A stretch of DNA of 64,000 nt from Companilactobacillus insicii (GCF_003946015.1 NZ_RHNU01000014.1:1-64000), one strand, 5' to 3'; positions 11,177 through 21,538 are shown, numbered from the stretch's first letter. Translations and numbers: made by a program. The notes: a model not told the origin generated them from the sequence alone.

Positions 11177-11194
11177 TCCTCACGGATTAGCCTT
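11169..11194. terminator. Bidirectional terminator between ppsR and nfo
   Basis: The stem AAGGTTAATCC / GGATTAGCCTT has a TCAC loop, with A-rich and T-rich flanks. It overlaps the nfo stop codon and can serve both converging genes. Confidence 0.7.
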
Positions 11195-12083
11195 TTATTA
11201 ATTTATTCTTCATTTCTGGATCAAACTTTTGTTCACGCAACATATCAATTTCAGCCTTAAAAGGTGCGATGCCCTTCTTATCATTCTCATCGCGCTTTAC
11301 ATAAGGAGTTTCCATAATTTTTGGAATATCTTCCAACTGTGGATGATGAGCAACGTAATTCAAAGCATCGAATCCTATAGTACCGAATCCAATATCATCG
11401 TGACGATCTTTGTGCGAACCACGTTCATTTTTGGAATCATTCAAATGAATAACTGATAATCTATCTAAACCAACAACATGATCAAATTCATTCAATACAC
11501 CATCAAAATCATCTTTAACATCATAACCAGCATCGTTCATGTGACAAGTATCCATTGTTACGGACAATTTATCATTATTCTGACAATGATCAAATATATA
11601 TGCTATTTGTTCAAAATTAATTCCTACTTCTGTACCTTTACCTGCCATAGTCTCGATAGCTACACTAACTTTTTGATCAGGTAAAATAGCTTTATCCAAT
11701 GACTGAGCTATTTGTAAAAGTGCTTTTTCAGGACCTTGCTTTAGATGTGCACCGGGGTGGAAACTTATTGCTTCAATACCCAACGCATCAGCACGTTCAA
11801 ACTCATCATGCATAAATGAAATTCCAAAAGGTAACTTCTCCGGTTTAACTGTATTACCTAAATTAACAATATATGGCGCATGACCAATTACATGATCTAT
11901 GCCGTACAACTTAAGTAATCTTTTACCTTCAGGAATATTCATTTCTGAAATATCTTTACGACGAGTATTTTGCGGAGCACCCGTAAAAATCATCATAGCA
12001 TTTGCACCATAACTGTGGGCCTCTTTAGCTGAACCAGCCAACATACTAGGTGCCTTCATTGCGACATGTGATCCAATTATCAT
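11187..12083 (-). CDS. nfo: Endonuclease IV (AP endonuclease)
   Basis: This zinc enzyme cleaves the backbone at abasic sites in base-excision repair. It is a 298-residue TIM barrel with the family signatures IGSHVAMKAPSML, IGHAPYIVNLGN, AIETMAGKGTEVG, MDTCHMNDAGYD and LSVIHLNDSKNERGSHKDRHDDIGFG, which supply the trinuclear-zinc His, Glu and Asp ligands. The ATG at 12083 has GAGAGGG ten bases upstream. It follows the YitT-type gene by 19 bases and may be cotranscribed with it. Confidence 0.95.
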   Translation of the reverse strand: MIIGSHVAMKAPSMLAGSAKEAHSYGANAMMIFTGAPQNTRRKDISEMNIPEGKRLLKLYGIDHVIGHAPYIVNLGNTVKPEKLPFGISFMHDEFERADALGIEAISFHPGAHLKQGPEKALLQIAQSLDKAILPDQKVSVAIETMAGKGTEVGINFEQIAYIFDHCQNNDKLSVTMDTCHMNDAGYDVKDDFDGVLNEFDHVVGLDRLSVIHLNDSKNERGSHKDRHDDIGFGTIGFDALNYVAHHPQLEDIPKIMETPYVKRDENDKKGIAPFKAEIDMLREQKFDPEMKNKLIKG

Positions 12084-12102
12084 TGAAATAGCCCTCTCTT
12101 TT

Positions 12103-12981
12103 TTAATAGATGTGTTTTTGATAGAACCTACCTAATATCTTAACAGTATCCGTGACACTAACAAAGGCATGTGGATCTGACATTGACATAGCCGTCTCTA
12201 GATCATGCAATTCAGCACGAGAAATAACTGTAAATAAGATTGTCTTTTCTTCATGTTTAAATGCACCTTCAGCATCATGCACAATTGTGATACCACGACG
12301 CATCTCGCTTTGGATTTCTTTTATAACATACTTCGGTTTTGAAGTAACTATCATAACCTGAAGTTTTTGATCTTTGTTATAAATCATATCTATTACTTGA
12401 CCATTTATAAAAATACTTATTGCACTATATAAAGCATGCACCCATCCGAACAAGAAGCCCGCACAAGCAATGATGAACAAATTAAACATAATATTAATTG
12501 TTCCCACACTTTTACCAGTTTTTTTGCGTAAAATAATTCCAACAATATCAATACCACCTGTTGATATACCGTTGCGTAATGCCATCCCCGTACCAAATCC
12601 ATTAGCGACAGCACCAAAAATAGCACAGACTAAAGGATCTGCGGTAATTTTAGCAGTAGGAAAAAAGTGCATCATGAGTGAAGCAAACGCTACAGCGATA
12701 ACTGTAAACACCGTAAAATTGTGATCAATTTTTCTCCATGCCAAAACAAACAATGGCGCATTAAATGCAAAATACATCACAGCGGTAGAAATGTGAAATG
12801 GAAACCAGCGCTCAGTAATAGTGGAAATTAACTGGGCAGCACCAGTTACACCTGAACCATAAATACCTCCTGGTGTCCAAAACATATTAACCGCGATCGA
12901 TACAGCAATTGAGTATAGAAACGCAACTGACATTTTGGATAAGTTCTGATGTCTTTCAATCAGCTTATCTATTTCATCCAT
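12103..12981 (-). CDS. YitT family membrane protein (DUF161/DUF2179)
   Basis: This is a 292-residue integral membrane protein of unknown function. An N-terminal YitT unit of about five transmembrane segments (about residues 18-200) carries the glycine-rich GGIYGSGVTGAAQLIS and a second GMALRNGISTGGIDIVG. A soluble C-terminal DUF2179 domain (about 210-290) follows, with VMIVTSKPKYVIKEIQSEMRRGITI. The two related GG-containing segments suggest an internal duplication. The ATG at 12981 is preceded by TAGGAGT. Confidence 0.85.
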   Translation of the reverse strand: MDEIDKLIERHQNLSKMSVAFLYSIAVSIAVNMFWTPGGIYGSGVTGAAQLISTITERWFPFHISTAVMYFAFNAPLFVLAWRKIDHNFTVFTVIAVAFASLMMHFFPTAKITADPLVCAIFGAVANGFGTGMALRNGISTGGIDIVGIILRKKTGKSVGTINIMFNLFIIACAGFLFGWVHALYSAISIFINGQVIDMIYNKDQKLQVMIVTSKPKYVIKEIQSEMRRGITIVHDAEGAFKHEEKTILFTVISRAELHDLETAMSMSDPHAFVSVTDTVKILGRFYQKHIY

Positions 12982-13045
12982 TTAAAATTACTCCTAATAT
13001 CGAATTTACCCTAACAATATTAGCACAAATCGATATTATTTCAGC

Positions 13046-13564
13046 CTATTTCCAATGTTTTTCAATGAAATCTGCTCTTCCACCACTTTCTTCCAATTCA
13101 TAGCGAGCCGGATTCTTCTTATAAAATTCTTGATGATATTCATCAGCTGGATAAAATGGTTGGACTGGAAGAATTTCAGTCACAATTGGATCATCAAATT
13201 TTTCCGCGTCAGCTAAAGCTTTTTTGGATTCTTCAGCAGTATTCTTTTCAGATTTATCGGAATAATATATCACTGGTCGGTAGTTGTCGCCACGATCTTG
13301 GAACTGACCTCCGGCATCAGTTGGATCAGTAACTTGCCAATAAATCTCTACAAGTTGTCTATATGTAACTTTATCTGCATCATAAGTAATCTCAACTGCC
13401 TCAGTATGACCAGTCGTTCCTGTACAGACTTGTTCATATGTTGGATTAGGAACATGACCACCTGTAAATCCTGATACTACTTTAATAATTCCGGGTTGTT
13501 CATCAAATGGCTTAACCATGCACCAAAAACAACCTCCAGCAAATACAGCTTTCTTTTCGTTCAT
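13046..13564 (-). CDS. msrA: Peptide methionine-S-sulfoxide reductase MsrA
   Basis: MsrA reduces the S-epimer of methionine sulfoxide in oxidised proteins. The catalytic motif [10 protein letters not shown] is at residues 10-19 and the family core [25 protein letters not shown] is intact. At 172 residues it is full length. The ATG overlaps the msrB stop (TAATG), so the S- and R-reductases are translationally coupled. Confidence 0.96.
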   Translation of the reverse strand: MNEKKAVFAGGCFWCMVKPFDEQPGIIKVVSGFTGGHVPNPTYEQVCTGTTGHTEAVEITYDADKVTYRQLVEIYWQVTDPTDAGGQFQDRGDNYRPVIYYSDKSEKNTAEESKKALADAEKFDDPIVTEILPVQPFYPADEYHQEFYKKNPARYELEESGGRADFIEKHWK

Positions 13565-14004
13565 TATTTATCTCCTTCTTCAACATATTTTTTAAAATCT
13601 GAATATCCTTTGTCATCCATTTCTTCATATGGAATGAACTTCAATGCAGCGGAATTAATACAGTATCTCAATCCACCAAGTTCTTTAGGACCATCATTAA
13701 AAACATGTCCCAGATGAGATCCAGCATCTTTACTCGTGACTTCAGTACGTTCATGGCCTGTTCTTAAGTCGGTACTTTCATTCAGTTGTGCAATTGGTTG
13801 ACTGAATGATGGCCAACCACAACCTGCATCAAACTTATGTGTTGATGAAAATAAAGGTTCTCCACTAGCAATATCGACATAGATACCCTTCTTATAAAAA
13901 TCATCATACTTACCTGTAAACGGCATTTCCGTTCCACAATTTTGAGTTACATCCAATTGTTCATCAGTTAGACCCTCAAGATTCTTCTTATATTCCTTCT
14001 CCAA
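13564..14004 (-). CDS. msrB: Peptide methionine-R-sulfoxide reductase MsrB
   Basis: MsrB reduces the R-epimer of methionine sulfoxide. The core motifs [23 protein letters not shown] and the active-site Cys in [11 protein letters not shown] are present. The CxxC pairs that bind structural zinc in many MsrB proteins are missing: the usual first pair is replaced by [11 protein letters not shown], so this is the zinc-free type. The start appears to be TTG at 14004, nine bases after CTGGAGTG. It is first in a two-gene operon with msrA. Confidence 0.94.
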   Translation of the reverse strand: MEKEYKKNLEGLTDEQLDVTQNCGTEMPFTGKYDDFYKKGIYVDIASGEPLFSSTHKFDAGCGWPSFSQPIAQLNESTDLRTGHERTEVTSKDAGSHLGHVFNDGPKELGGLRYCINSAALKFIPYEEMDDKGYSDFKKYVEEGDK

Positions 14005-14097
14005 TTAAATCACTCCAGTCATAGCATATGCTTATAAGTATACGCAACTTATTGACCATTTCTAGCAAACTGCTCATGAATATTAAAATTAAATTAG

Positions 14098-14130
14098 TAA
14101 AAAAAGCGCCACAGAAAGTAAGTTCTGTGA
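14098..14130 (-). terminator. Terminator of hisS-aspS
   Basis: CACAGAA (14110-14116) pairs with TTCTGTG (14123-14129). On the minus strand it is followed by GGCGCTTTTTTTA. Confidence 0.75.
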
Positions 14131-14164
14131 CTCTTCTAATTTATTGTTAATTTAACATATGATT

Positions 14165-15934
14165 CTATTTATTATCTTTTTTTGAAACTTCGATGCCTAG
14201 ATCAACTAATTGATTATCAGCAACTTCTCTAGGTGCATGCGTCATTGGTTCCGTGGCATTAGAATTCTTAGGGAATGCAATAACGTCACGAATATTGTCC
14301 TTACCAGCTAATAGCATAGCAAATCTATCCAAACCAATAGCCAAACCACCATGTGGTGGGCAACCGTATTGCAAGGCATCTAATAAGAAGCCAAATTGTT
14401 CATAAGCTTTTTCTTTAGTGAATTCCAAAGCTTTGAGCATCTTTTCCTGAATCTTGTAATCGTGAATACGAATTGATCCACCACCAAGCTCGTAACCATT
14501 AAGAACAATATCATAACTTTGTGCATATGCCTTATGTGGATCTTCATCTAAGTAATGAACATCCTCTTCATTAGGCATAGTAAATGGATGGTGAGCAGCA
14601 GTCCAACGTTGAATACCTTCGTCATATTCAAATAATGGCCAGTTAACAACCCATGTGAATGCAAATTCATTAGGGTCATAAAGGTGCAAATTCTTAGCAA
14701 TATCAACACGCAAATAACCTAATGCATCAGCAACAACCTTTTTCTTGTCAGCAACGAACAATACCAAGTCATTATTTTCAAGGCCTAAGCGTTCTACCAA
14801 CGCATCGTGTTGTTCAGTAATAAACTTAGCAACTGGTCCAGTAATCTTATCATCATTGTACTTAAGCCATGCAAGACCCTTGGCACCAAAACGCTTGATA
14901 TATTCCTGATACTCTTCAATATTCTTTCTTGAATATTTATCAGCATTATTCTTAACAACGATTGCCTTAACTTGACCACCGTTATCGATAGTACCCTTGA
15001 ATACTTTGAATTCAGTGTCTTTAAACACATCATTCAAGTCTTGTAGTTCCATACCAAAACGAATATCAGGTTTGTCAGAACCATAACGAGCCATAGCATC
15101 GTCCCAATCAATTCTTGGGAATGGTAATTTTACATCAATACCCTTTTCATCTTTCATAACACGAGCGATAAGTCCTTCTGTAACTGTTTGAATCTCTTCA
15201 GCAGACATAAAGCTCATTTCCAAATCAATCTGAGTAAACTCTGGTTGACGATCACCACGAAGATCCTCATCACGGAAACAATGTGCTAATTGATAATAAC
15301 GATCAAACCCACCGACCATCAACAATTGCTTAAACAGTTGTGGTGATTGTGGTAAGGCGAAGAAATGTCCAGGATATACACGTGAAGGTACAAGGTAGTC
15401 ACGAGCTCCTTCTGGAGTCGAAGGTGTTAAATTTGGTGTTTCAATATCAATGAATCCATTATCATATAAATATTCATGAACTGAATGCTTGATTTGAGCA
15501 CGTGTACGAATTGCTTTTTGCATTTCAGGTCTGCGAAGATCAAGATAACGATACTTTAACTTAGTTTCTTCAGAAGCATCAACATCATCAACGATTTCAA
15601 ATGGTGGTGTAACTGATTTGTTTAATAATTCAACAGTTTCAACGACAACTTCTACTTTACCTGTTGGAATATTTTCATTGATTGCACTCTCGTCACGTAA
15701 TCTAACAGTACCGATTACATTAATAACATATTCTGATCGTAATGATTCAGCTGTTTCTAATGCCTCTTTGTGATCAGTATTAAATACTAGTTGTACGAAT
15801 CCCTTGTAATCTCTTAGATCAATGAAGATCAATCCACCAAGATCACGACGTTTTTGTACCCAACCATCTAAAGAAACTTTTTTACCAACATATTCTTCAG
15901 TAATATTGCCACAATAATCTGTTCTTTCTTGCAT
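14165..15934 (-). CDS. aspS: Aspartyl-tRNA synthetase
   Basis: This class IIb synthetase charges tRNA-Asp. At 589 residues it has the N-terminal OB anticodon-binding domain ([26 protein letters not shown]), motif 2 in [22 protein letters not shown], a GAD insertion domain, and motif 3 [13 protein letters not shown]. The length is that of the bacterial-type enzyme. I cannot tell discriminating from non-discriminating by eye. It starts five bases after hisS and shares its T-box leader. Confidence 0.97.
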   Translation of the reverse strand: MQERTDYCGNITEEYVGKKVSLDGWVQKRRDLGGLIFIDLRDYKGFVQLVFNTDHKEALETAESLRSEYVINVIGTVRLRDESAINENIPTGKVEVVVETVELLNKSVTPPFEIVDDVDASEETKLKYRYLDLRRPEMQKAIRTRAQIKHSVHEYLYDNGFIDIETPNLTPSTPEGARDYLVPSRVYPGHFFALPQSPQLFKQLLMVGGFDRYYQLAHCFRDEDLRGDRQPEFTQIDLEMSFMSAEEIQTVTEGLIARVMKDEKGIDVKLPFPRIDWDDAMARYGSDKPDIRFGMELQDLNDVFKDTEFKVFKGTIDNGGQVKAIVVKNNADKYSRKNIEEYQEYIKRFGAKGLAWLKYNDDKITGPVAKFITEQHDALVERLGLENNDLVLFVADKKKVVADALGYLRVDIAKNLHLYDPNEFAFTWVVNWPLFEYDEGIQRWTAAHHPFTMPNEEDVHYLDEDPHKAYAQSYDIVLNGYELGGGSIRIHDYKIQEKMLKALEFTKEKAYEQFGFLLDALQYGCPPHGGLAIGLDRFAMLLAGKDNIRDVIAFPKNSNATEPMTHAPREVADNQLVDLGIEVSKKDNK

Positions 15935-15939
15935 ATTGC

Positions 15940-17211
15940 CTATCCCTCTATCTTTTTTAATTCTTCTGCTAAATTTTCTAACGATACACTAACTTGATCA
16001 CCTGTAGACATATTCTTAACATTGGCTGTGTCATTCTCTAATTCAGTATCACCAATTGTTACAGTGTACTTAGCATTCAAATGATCTGCTGTCTTAAATT
16101 GTGCCTTTATCTTTCGTTGCAAATAATCCTTGTCGGCAGAGAAACCTGCACGACGTAAATTAGACAATATTTTGACAGAAGCACGTTCAGCTTTTTCACC
16201 AATTGTAACTAGATAAACATCTAAGTTATTCTCGACATGAATATCTTCATCCTTAAGCAACAACATCAAACGTTCCATCCCTAAACCAAAGCCGATTCCT
16301 GGTTCAGGCTTGCCGCCAAGTTCCTCAACCAATCCATTGTAGCGACCACCGGCAAGAACAGTTATTTCCTTGTTGTTAAAGGCTGGATCTGTAACCATAA
16401 ATTCAAAAATAGTGTGATTATAGTAGTCAAGACCACGAACCATAGTTGGATCAACTACATAATTAATATCAAGATCATCTAATAATGATTTTAAATACTC
16501 AAATCTTTCTTTTGATGCATCATTTAAGTAGTCCAAAATTGAAGGAGCATTAGCAACAAGCTTTTTGTCATTATCATCTTTACTATCAAGAATTCTCAAT
16601 GGATTCTTTTCAAGGCGAACCTTAGAATCATCACTCAGCTGATCTTTGAATGGCGTAAAATAATCAACCAAAGCCTTGTGGTAATTCTCACGTGATTCAG
16701 GATCTCCCAAAGTATTAATGGCTACCTTAAGATTATTAACTCCCAATTCATTTAAAAAGTTTAATCCAACAGAAATTACTTCTACATCTAATTCTGGAGA
16801 ATCTGATCCAAAAGCTTCAAGTCCTATTTGATGGAATTGACGTTGACGTCCTGATTGTGGACGTTCATATCTGAACATAGGTCCCTTATACCAGACCTTA
16901 TAAGGATGTTGATGTTCTGGACCGTACAATTTATTTTCAATGTACGCACGAACAACCCCAGCCGTACCTTCAGGACGAAGAGCAATGTGTCTGTCACCCT
17001 TATCTTTAAAGTCATACATTTCTTTAGAAACAATATCAGATGTATCACCTGATGAACGTTCAAAGACCTCGTATGATTCAAAAATTGGTGTTCTAATTTC
17101 TGAAAAACGGTAACGACTAAAAACGTTTTGGGCAACTGATTCTACATATTGCCACTTTTCTGATTCTCCGGGTAAAATATCCGCTGTACCCTTTGGTTTT
17201 TGATAGCGCAT
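15940..17211 (-). CDS. hisS: Histidyl-tRNA synthetase
   Basis: This class II synthetase charges tRNA-His. The 423-residue protein begins [16 protein letters not shown]. It has motif 2 with the [21 protein letters not shown] region, the histidine signature [13 protein letters not shown], and motif 3 [13 protein letters not shown]. The frame is open nine codons further upstream, but the ATG at 17211 is preceded by GAAGGAGG. It is the first gene after the T-box leader and is followed by aspS. Confidence 0.97.
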   Translation of the reverse strand: MRYQKPKGTADILPGESEKWQYVESVAQNVFSRYRFSEIRTPIFESYEVFERSSGDTSDIVSKEMYDFKDKGDRHIALRPEGTAGVVRAYIENKLYGPEHQHPYKVWYKGPMFRYERPQSGRQRQFHQIGLEAFGSDSPELDVEVISVGLNFLNELGVNNLKVAINTLGDPESRENYHKALVDYFTPFKDQLSDDSKVRLEKNPLRILDSKDDNDKKLVANAPSILDYLNDASKERFEYLKSLLDDLDINYVVDPTMVRGLDYYNHTIFEFMVTDPAFNNKEITVLAGGRYNGLVEELGGKPEPGIGFGLGMERLMLLLKDEDIHVENNLDVYLVTIGEKAERASVKILSNLRRAGFSADKDYLQRKIKAQFKTADHLNAKYTVTIGDTELENDTANVKNMSTGDQVSVSLENLAEELKKIEG

Positions 17212-17241
17212 AAAATCCTCCTTCACGATGCATCGCACATA

Positions 17242-17410
17242 TAAAAAAATACACCCCTGCCTAAATAAGACAAAGGGTGCATTTGCACGGTACCACCTAA
17301 TAATTTGCTACAGTTAACGCCTGCCACACGATTGATAATACGTCACTCAAATGAATTACTTACCTGATCTCAGCATTCCAGGTTCTCTGTAGAGCAATTT
17401 TTAATTTGAT
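17242..17410 (-). promoter_or_regulatory. T-box riboswitch, probably histidine-responsive (hisS-aspS leader)
   Basis: The T-box TAGGTGGTACCGTG is at 17286-17299. It is followed by a terminator whose TGCACCCT arm (17275-17282) pairs with AGGGGTGTA (17250-17258), then seven T. A stem I apical domain is visible (AGAGAACCTGG, then GCTGAGA and CAGG). The codon CAT (17351-17353) is the best specifier candidate and encodes histidine, matching the first gene. AspS would be co-controlled by tRNA-His charging. Confidence 0.88.
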
Positions 17411-17447
17411 TCGAATATAGTTATAAGTTAGTCAAAACTGATACAAA

Positions 17448-17453
17448 TGTCAA
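17448..17453 (-). promoter_or_regulatory. -35 box of the hisS-aspS promoter
   Basis: A consensus TTGACA on the minus strand lies 40 bases ahead of the start of stem I. The matching -10 is less clear (TAACTT at 17 bases or TATAAC at 21 bases). Confidence 0.5.
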
Positions 17454-17621
17454 GCGCATTACTATTTGAAAGTGATTTCAACATTTCCTTCAAGCAAAAA
17501 ATAATTAATTTATAATAAAAAATAAAAATTTCACTCATATTAATTCATAGAATATAATTATGAGTTAGTATGTAACATGGTGTATTTATAATGGATTCAA
17601 TTTTATATCTAGGGGGAAAGT

Positions 17622-18800
17622 ATGTTTTTTAAGATATTATTAATTTCAATTTTAATTTTGATTATTGCCGCAGTAATCTACTTTTTGGTTAAGGGATTCA
17701 AAAGTAGAACCGCCAAAAACAAATTACCTAAAATGTTATTAATAGCAATCGTGGTTGCTGTACTTGTCATACCAGTTTCAGCATATGAAATAATTCACAC
17801 CACAATTGTTTTAGCAACACCAGTACCAACTATTAACTTACCAAGTAATAAGCTTAATATAACTGGAACCAATAGAACAGCAAATCTACACGGTAAAACC
17901 ACTCCAAATACTAGAGTTTATTTGAAAGAAGTCTCTGATATAGATCCAATCAAAAAAAATACTGTATCGGACAAAAATGGAAACTTTCATTTCAATCACC
18001 TTGAAGATTCAATGGATTATAAACTAGTGGCAAAAAATAAATATCATTCATCAAAAGTCACCAAATTTTCAGTCAGCGATATTCCGGATTCTGCCTATAC
18101 AAAAATTCATTTAAAAAATGAAGATGAAGTTGGAGACTTGGAGATAAAGCAAGATTCAAACAATCAAGTAAATATTTATGGAACCTCAAATAAAAATGCA
18201 AAAATAAAAGTAGAAAATGATGACATGAATACTGTTAAAACTATGCATGCTGACAGTAACGGAAAATGGAATCTCACACTACCAGGTGCTGGAGATAAAA
18301 AAGAAAAAGATTATACCGTATATGCCAAGATACCAGGGCTTCTTCAATCACTCGGTAATGACATTACAGTAAAAAATCCTAATTATGTAAAACCTACTAA
18401 GAAATCTGAAGCAAAAAAAGAAACTCAAAAGTCTGAAAATACAGACTCTAGTGATACTTCAACAAGTAATTCGACACCACATGCAAATAAAAATAAAAGT
18501 TCTCAATCAGACGCAAAACAAGGATATACAGACGACATGAATGAATATTTATCCAATAAGTATCCTGATGTAAGCTTTACCCTTTCAGATAATGAAGCTA
18601 CATTCGTTGTGCCTGATGCAGTCGCATACTTAAAGAAAAATGCAATGAAAGCATATGTTCAGCCATTATTTGATAGAAACGAACTGTTTGCTAACGCAAA
18701 CGGCTTAAAAGAATCTCCAGCCTTTTTAGTAAAAACACAAAGTGGATCAAATATTGCTAGAACATCTATATTTGGCTTCAAAGTATATGCAGATAAATAA
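17622..18800 (+). CDS. Membrane-anchored extracellular protein with Ig-like repeats
   Basis: This 392-residue protein is not recognised as a named family. Two hydrophobic segments sit at the N-terminus (about 2-24 and 38-58) around a basic stretch. Two related beta-rich modules follow: NITGTNRTANLHGKTTPNTRVYLKE with DKNGNFHF (about 78-150), and VNIYGTSNKNAKIKVEN with DSNGKWNLTLPG (about 185-245). These resemble bacterial Ig-like domains, with a G-T-x(N)-x-A/K core and a (D)xNGxW/F turn. A Lys/Ser/Thr-rich linker (about 262-305) leads to an unrecognised C-terminal domain of about 85 residues. The start has AGGGGGAAAG upstream. The orientation predicts the modules lie outside the cell. Confidence 0.7.
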   Translation: MFFKILLISILILIIAAVIYFLVKGFKSRTAKNKLPKMLLIAIVVAVLVIPVSAYEIIHTTIVLATPVPTINLPSNKLNITGTNRTANLHGKTTPNTRVYLKEVSDIDPIKKNTVSDKNGNFHFNHLEDSMDYKLVAKNKYHSSKVTKFSVSDIPDSAYTKIHLKNEDEVGDLEIKQDSNNQVNIYGTSNKNAKIKVENDDMNTVKTMHADSNGKWNLTLPGAGDKKEKDYTVYAKIPGLLQSLGNDITVKNPNYVKPTKKSEAKKETQKSENTDSSDTSTSNSTPHANKNKSSQSDAKQGYTDDMNEYLSNKYPDVSFTLSDNEATFVVPDAVAYLKKNAMKAYVQPLFDRNELFANANGLKESPAFLVKTQSGSNIARTSIFGFKVYADK

Positions 18801-18864
18801 TACATTGTCCAAACCTGAAGACTTAAAAAGCTGTGATTATATATATACACGGGGGGAAATATTG

Positions 18865-19251
18865 ATGAAATCTAAAAAGTTAGCTTTAGCCAATGGTATA
18901 GTCGGACTAGCTGGCGGTATTTTTATGTTATTCGGATCATTCATCCCTATAATGATGGGTGCAGCAGCTGTTACAGCAAGTGAATCTGACTATGCAAGTA
19001 TGGGTGCATTTACTGTTTTTTCTGTTGCTGTATTATACATCGTAAAAATAGCAGTTTTAGTGCTAGGTATTTATGGACTCGTTTATTATAAAAATGACTC
19101 AAGAATACAAAATTCACCTAATATCCTTTTAATAGTTGGTGGTGCCATTTCATTAATTCCAATGTTGGGATGGATTGGTGGAATACTTTCCATCATAGGT
19201 GGATCAATGTGCCTAAGCAGTTTAAAAAAATTTAATACTGACATCAAATAG
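18865..19251 (+). CDS. Small integral membrane protein (DUF4064-like)
   Basis: A 128-residue protein with four predicted transmembrane segments: ANGIVGLAGGIFMLFGSFIPIM, VFSVAVLYIVKIAVLVLGIYGLVYY, NILLIVGGAISLIPML and a short WIGGILSIIGGSMCL. The glycine-rich helix pattern resembles DUF4064/YccF-like small membrane proteins, without assignable function. I chose the ATG at 18865, nine bases after GGGGGGAAA. It lies 64 bases after the Ig-like protein and is probably cotranscribed, ending at the terminator at 19296. Confidence 0.65.
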   Translation: MKSKKLALANGIVGLAGGIFMLFGSFIPIMMGAAAVTASESDYASMGAFTVFSVAVLYIVKIAVLVLGIYGLVYYKNDSRIQNSPNILLIVGGAISLIPMLGWIGGILSIIGGSMCLSSLKKFNTDIK

Positions 19252-19295
19252 CTTTTAATTCCTAGAAACTAGGGATGACACAATAAATTTAGCGA

Positions 19296-19320
19296 AGAGC
19301 CTTAAGGGCTCTTTTTTTAT
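19296..19320 (+). terminator. Terminator after the small membrane protein gene
   Basis: AGAGCC (19296-19301) pairs with GGCTCT (19307-19312), followed by TTTTTTT. Confidence 0.85.
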
Positions 19321-19638
19321 ATCATCGCTTTCTTATCCAACAGGCCAGACATTAACCACTGGAGATTAAATGATATAAAATAAGCCTTAGAAAGTGTTCA
19401 ATCGCTTATTTACTGAAAAGTAAAAGACACCCTAAAAAAGCTTTTAATCATGTATGCAAATCATTAATTAATACATATGACACATTATTATAAATAATAA
19501 ATTGATTTAACGACTAAAATCACTCAAAAATGTCAATTTTCTGTGAATTTTTCACTTTCTGCCTTTTAAGTTGCACTTTTTTTCAGTAAGATATACATAT
19601 ATGATAATCATTATAGCGACAACAAAGGAATCCTTTAA
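19321..19638 (+). promoter_or_regulatory. 318-base gene-free leader of the amidase gene
   Basis: No ORF with a ribosome binding site is visible. The gap is AT-rich. A possible promoter is TTGCAC (starting near 19572) with TACATA 17 bases later, about 40 bases before the amidase start. I found no operator I could name. Confidence 0.35.
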
Positions 19639-20940
19639 ATGAAAAAGATAATTACTTTTTTAATTAAAAACAAGTTATTTGTTGCCATTGTTTTTTTAAT
19701 TGCCTTATCAAGTTGGTCGACAGTAGCTTTGGCGAATGCAAATGCAATTGTTGTCGAATCTGATTCAGTCAACGTGCGTGTTGGACCAGGGCTCTCCTAC
19801 TCCAACATGGGTCAAGTAAAAAAAGGCGACAAGTTAGCTATATTAGCTGAAAAAAATAAATGGTATCAAGTTCGTCTCTCTGGAGATCGAATTGGCTGGG
19901 TTGCCAGTTGGTTAATTGACAACACAGAAGTAAGTTCTGCAACTAATAAAGTTGGTATTATAAAAGTTCCAAATACAACGGTTTTTAAAAACGATAGCGC
20001 TAATAGTGATGTTCTTGGTACAATTGAACAATCACAAAAAGTCACAGTTATGTATCAAGAACAAGAATGGTCACAAATACTCTATAAGGGAACTGCCGGA
20101 TGGGTAAAGAGTCAATTCATTCAAGGTACAAATGAAACTTCTGGTTCAAGCAACGAATCTAAATCTGATGATAGTGATATTAAGAAAGTAACCGTAACAC
20201 AATCAAACACCAAACTGCGTATTGAACCCGATAGCAATAGTCGTGTTATTAAAACAGTCAATGTTGGTAAAAAATTCGATTATTTAAGTAAAAGTGGAAA
20301 ATGGTACAAAGTAAGAGATGATGATGGTTCAGTTGGTTACGTTGCCAGTTGGGTAGTTACAATTTCTGGAACTAAGAGTGCCATTAAATCTGCAGCAACT
20401 AATATCTCTGAAGCAACTATCGTAATCGACCCCGGACATGGTGGAAACGATGTTGGAGCCGAGTCCAAGAAGAAGACCTACGAAAAGAACTTTACTCTCA
20501 CCTACGCAAAAGCTATAAAAGCCGATCTTGAACGAACAGGTGCAAGAGTTGTTCTAACACGTTCTGGAGATGATACGAAGACCTTAGGTGAACGAGCAAG
20601 ATTATCAAGTAAGATCGAAGCCGACGCATATATAAGCCTTCATTTTGATTCCTCGGGCGAACAAGACTCTGGTACTGGTGTAACAACTTATTACTACAAT
20701 AAAAACAAAGATGGTAATTTGGCTACGGATATTAATAATCAACTAGAAAAATTAGCTATTAATAATCGTGGCACAAAGCAAAAAGATTTGTATGTATTGC
20801 ACTATAACAGTCAACCGTCCATTCTAATTGAATTAGGTTATATTAACTCCACTTCTGACTATGGATACATAAAGTCAAATTCGTATAAATCTCAAGTTGC
20901 ACAAGCTGTAACAACAGGATTAAAAGAATATTTTAAATAA
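19639..20940 (+). CDS. N-acetylmuramoyl-L-alanine amidase with three SH3b domains
   Basis: This is a secreted peptidoglycan hydrolase that cleaves the MurNAc-L-Ala bond. The 433-residue protein has a signal peptide (about 1-33, ending TVALANA) and three bacterial SH3 wall-binding domains (about 35-95, 104-162 and 183-240). Each has the core W-Y/S-x-V/I followed by GWV or GYV. The C-terminal Amidase_3 domain (about 258-433) has zinc ligands His267 (DPGHGG), Glu282 and His335 (SLHFDS), and catalytic Glu398 (IELGYIN). All active-site residues are present. It is monocistronic with its own terminator. Confidence 0.93.
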   Translation: MKKIITFLIKNKLFVAIVFLIALSSWSTVALANANAIVVESDSVNVRVGPGLSYSNMGQVKKGDKLAILAEKNKWYQVRLSGDRIGWVASWLIDNTEVSSATNKVGIIKVPNTTVFKNDSANSDVLGTIEQSQKVTVMYQEQEWSQILYKGTAGWVKSQFIQGTNETSGSSNESKSDDSDIKKVTVTQSNTKLRIEPDSNSRVIKTVNVGKKFDYLSKSGKWYKVRDDDGSVGYVASWVVTISGTKSAIKSAATNISEATIVIDPGHGGNDVGAESKKKTYEKNFTLTYAKAIKADLERTGARVVLTRSGDDTKTLGERARLSSKIEADAYISLHFDSSGEQDSGTGVTTYYYNKNKDGNLATDINNQLEKLAINNRGTKQKDLYVLHYNSQPSILIELGYINSTSDYGYIKSNSYKSQVAQAVTTGLKEYFK

Positions 20941-20961
20941 TTAAATTTGCAATATAACGAG

Positions 20962-20996
20962 GACCGTCATGAATAAACTTTGTGACGGTCTTTTTG
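20962..20996 (+). terminator. Terminator of the amidase gene
   Basis: GACCGTCA (20962-20969) pairs with TGACGGTC (20983-20990), followed by TTTTTG. Confidence 0.85.
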
Positions 20997-21091
20997 TGCA
21001 TATTATTAGTATTAATACATGACATTGTGATTAAATACTCTCAAGTCTATATTGGCTATATTTTACATATTATCTTATGGAGGAATTTTTC

Positions 21092-21514
21092 ATGAAGAAC
21101 ATGAAAAAATTAATACTAGGACTTGTAATCCTTTCTTTACCACTTACAGCACTACCACTATCAAACAACACCACAAACGTCTTAGCTGCAACAAGCTCAC
21201 AAAAAGCTGAAACACATACATATACTGGCAATGGACCAGTTAAAAAGATAGCTAAAACCGCATACCATTCAAAAGACTCAACTGGTAACATTTATTCAGC
21301 TCTATTTATGGCAGATAAACCAACCGTCAAACTAACAAAGAAAACAACATTGGATAAATATCGCACTTCTTGGTATGCAACCAAAAAGATGTCTGTTAAA
21401 GTTGATAAAAACCATTCTCGTACATATTACTATGTAACTTCAAGTGATAAAAAAGTATCTGGGTGGACCTGGAGTGGCTATTTAACAAAGGGTATTTTTA
21501 AGTCAGCTGACTAA
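21092..21514 (+). CDS. Small secreted protein of unknown function
   Basis: This is a 140-residue protein starting MKNMKKLILGLVILS, with a signal peptide probably cleaved after NVLAA (about residue 33). The mature part is basic and Tyr/Thr/Ser-rich, with an aromatic C-terminus (TWSGYLTKG) that reads like a small beta-barrel wall or polysaccharide binder. I recognise no catalytic motif. The frame is open five codons earlier, but TGGAGG sits ten bases before the ATG at 21092. It follows the amidase terminator and so is likely expressed separately. Confidence 0.65.
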   Translation: MKNMKKLILGLVILSLPLTALPLSNNTTNVLAATSSQKAETHTYTGNGPVKKIAKTAYHSKDSTGNIYSALFMADKPTVKLTKKTTLDKYRTSWYATKKMSVKVDKNHSRTYYYVTSSDKKVSGWTWSGYLTKGIFKSAD

Positions 21515-21538
21515 ATTAAAAAACTACGATGTCAAAAT

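Noticed and set aside
17500-17620. Repeated AATATAAT-like motifs as a regulatory array
   Set aside because: They are explained by AT-rich composition and one or two promoter elements before the Ig-like protein gene.
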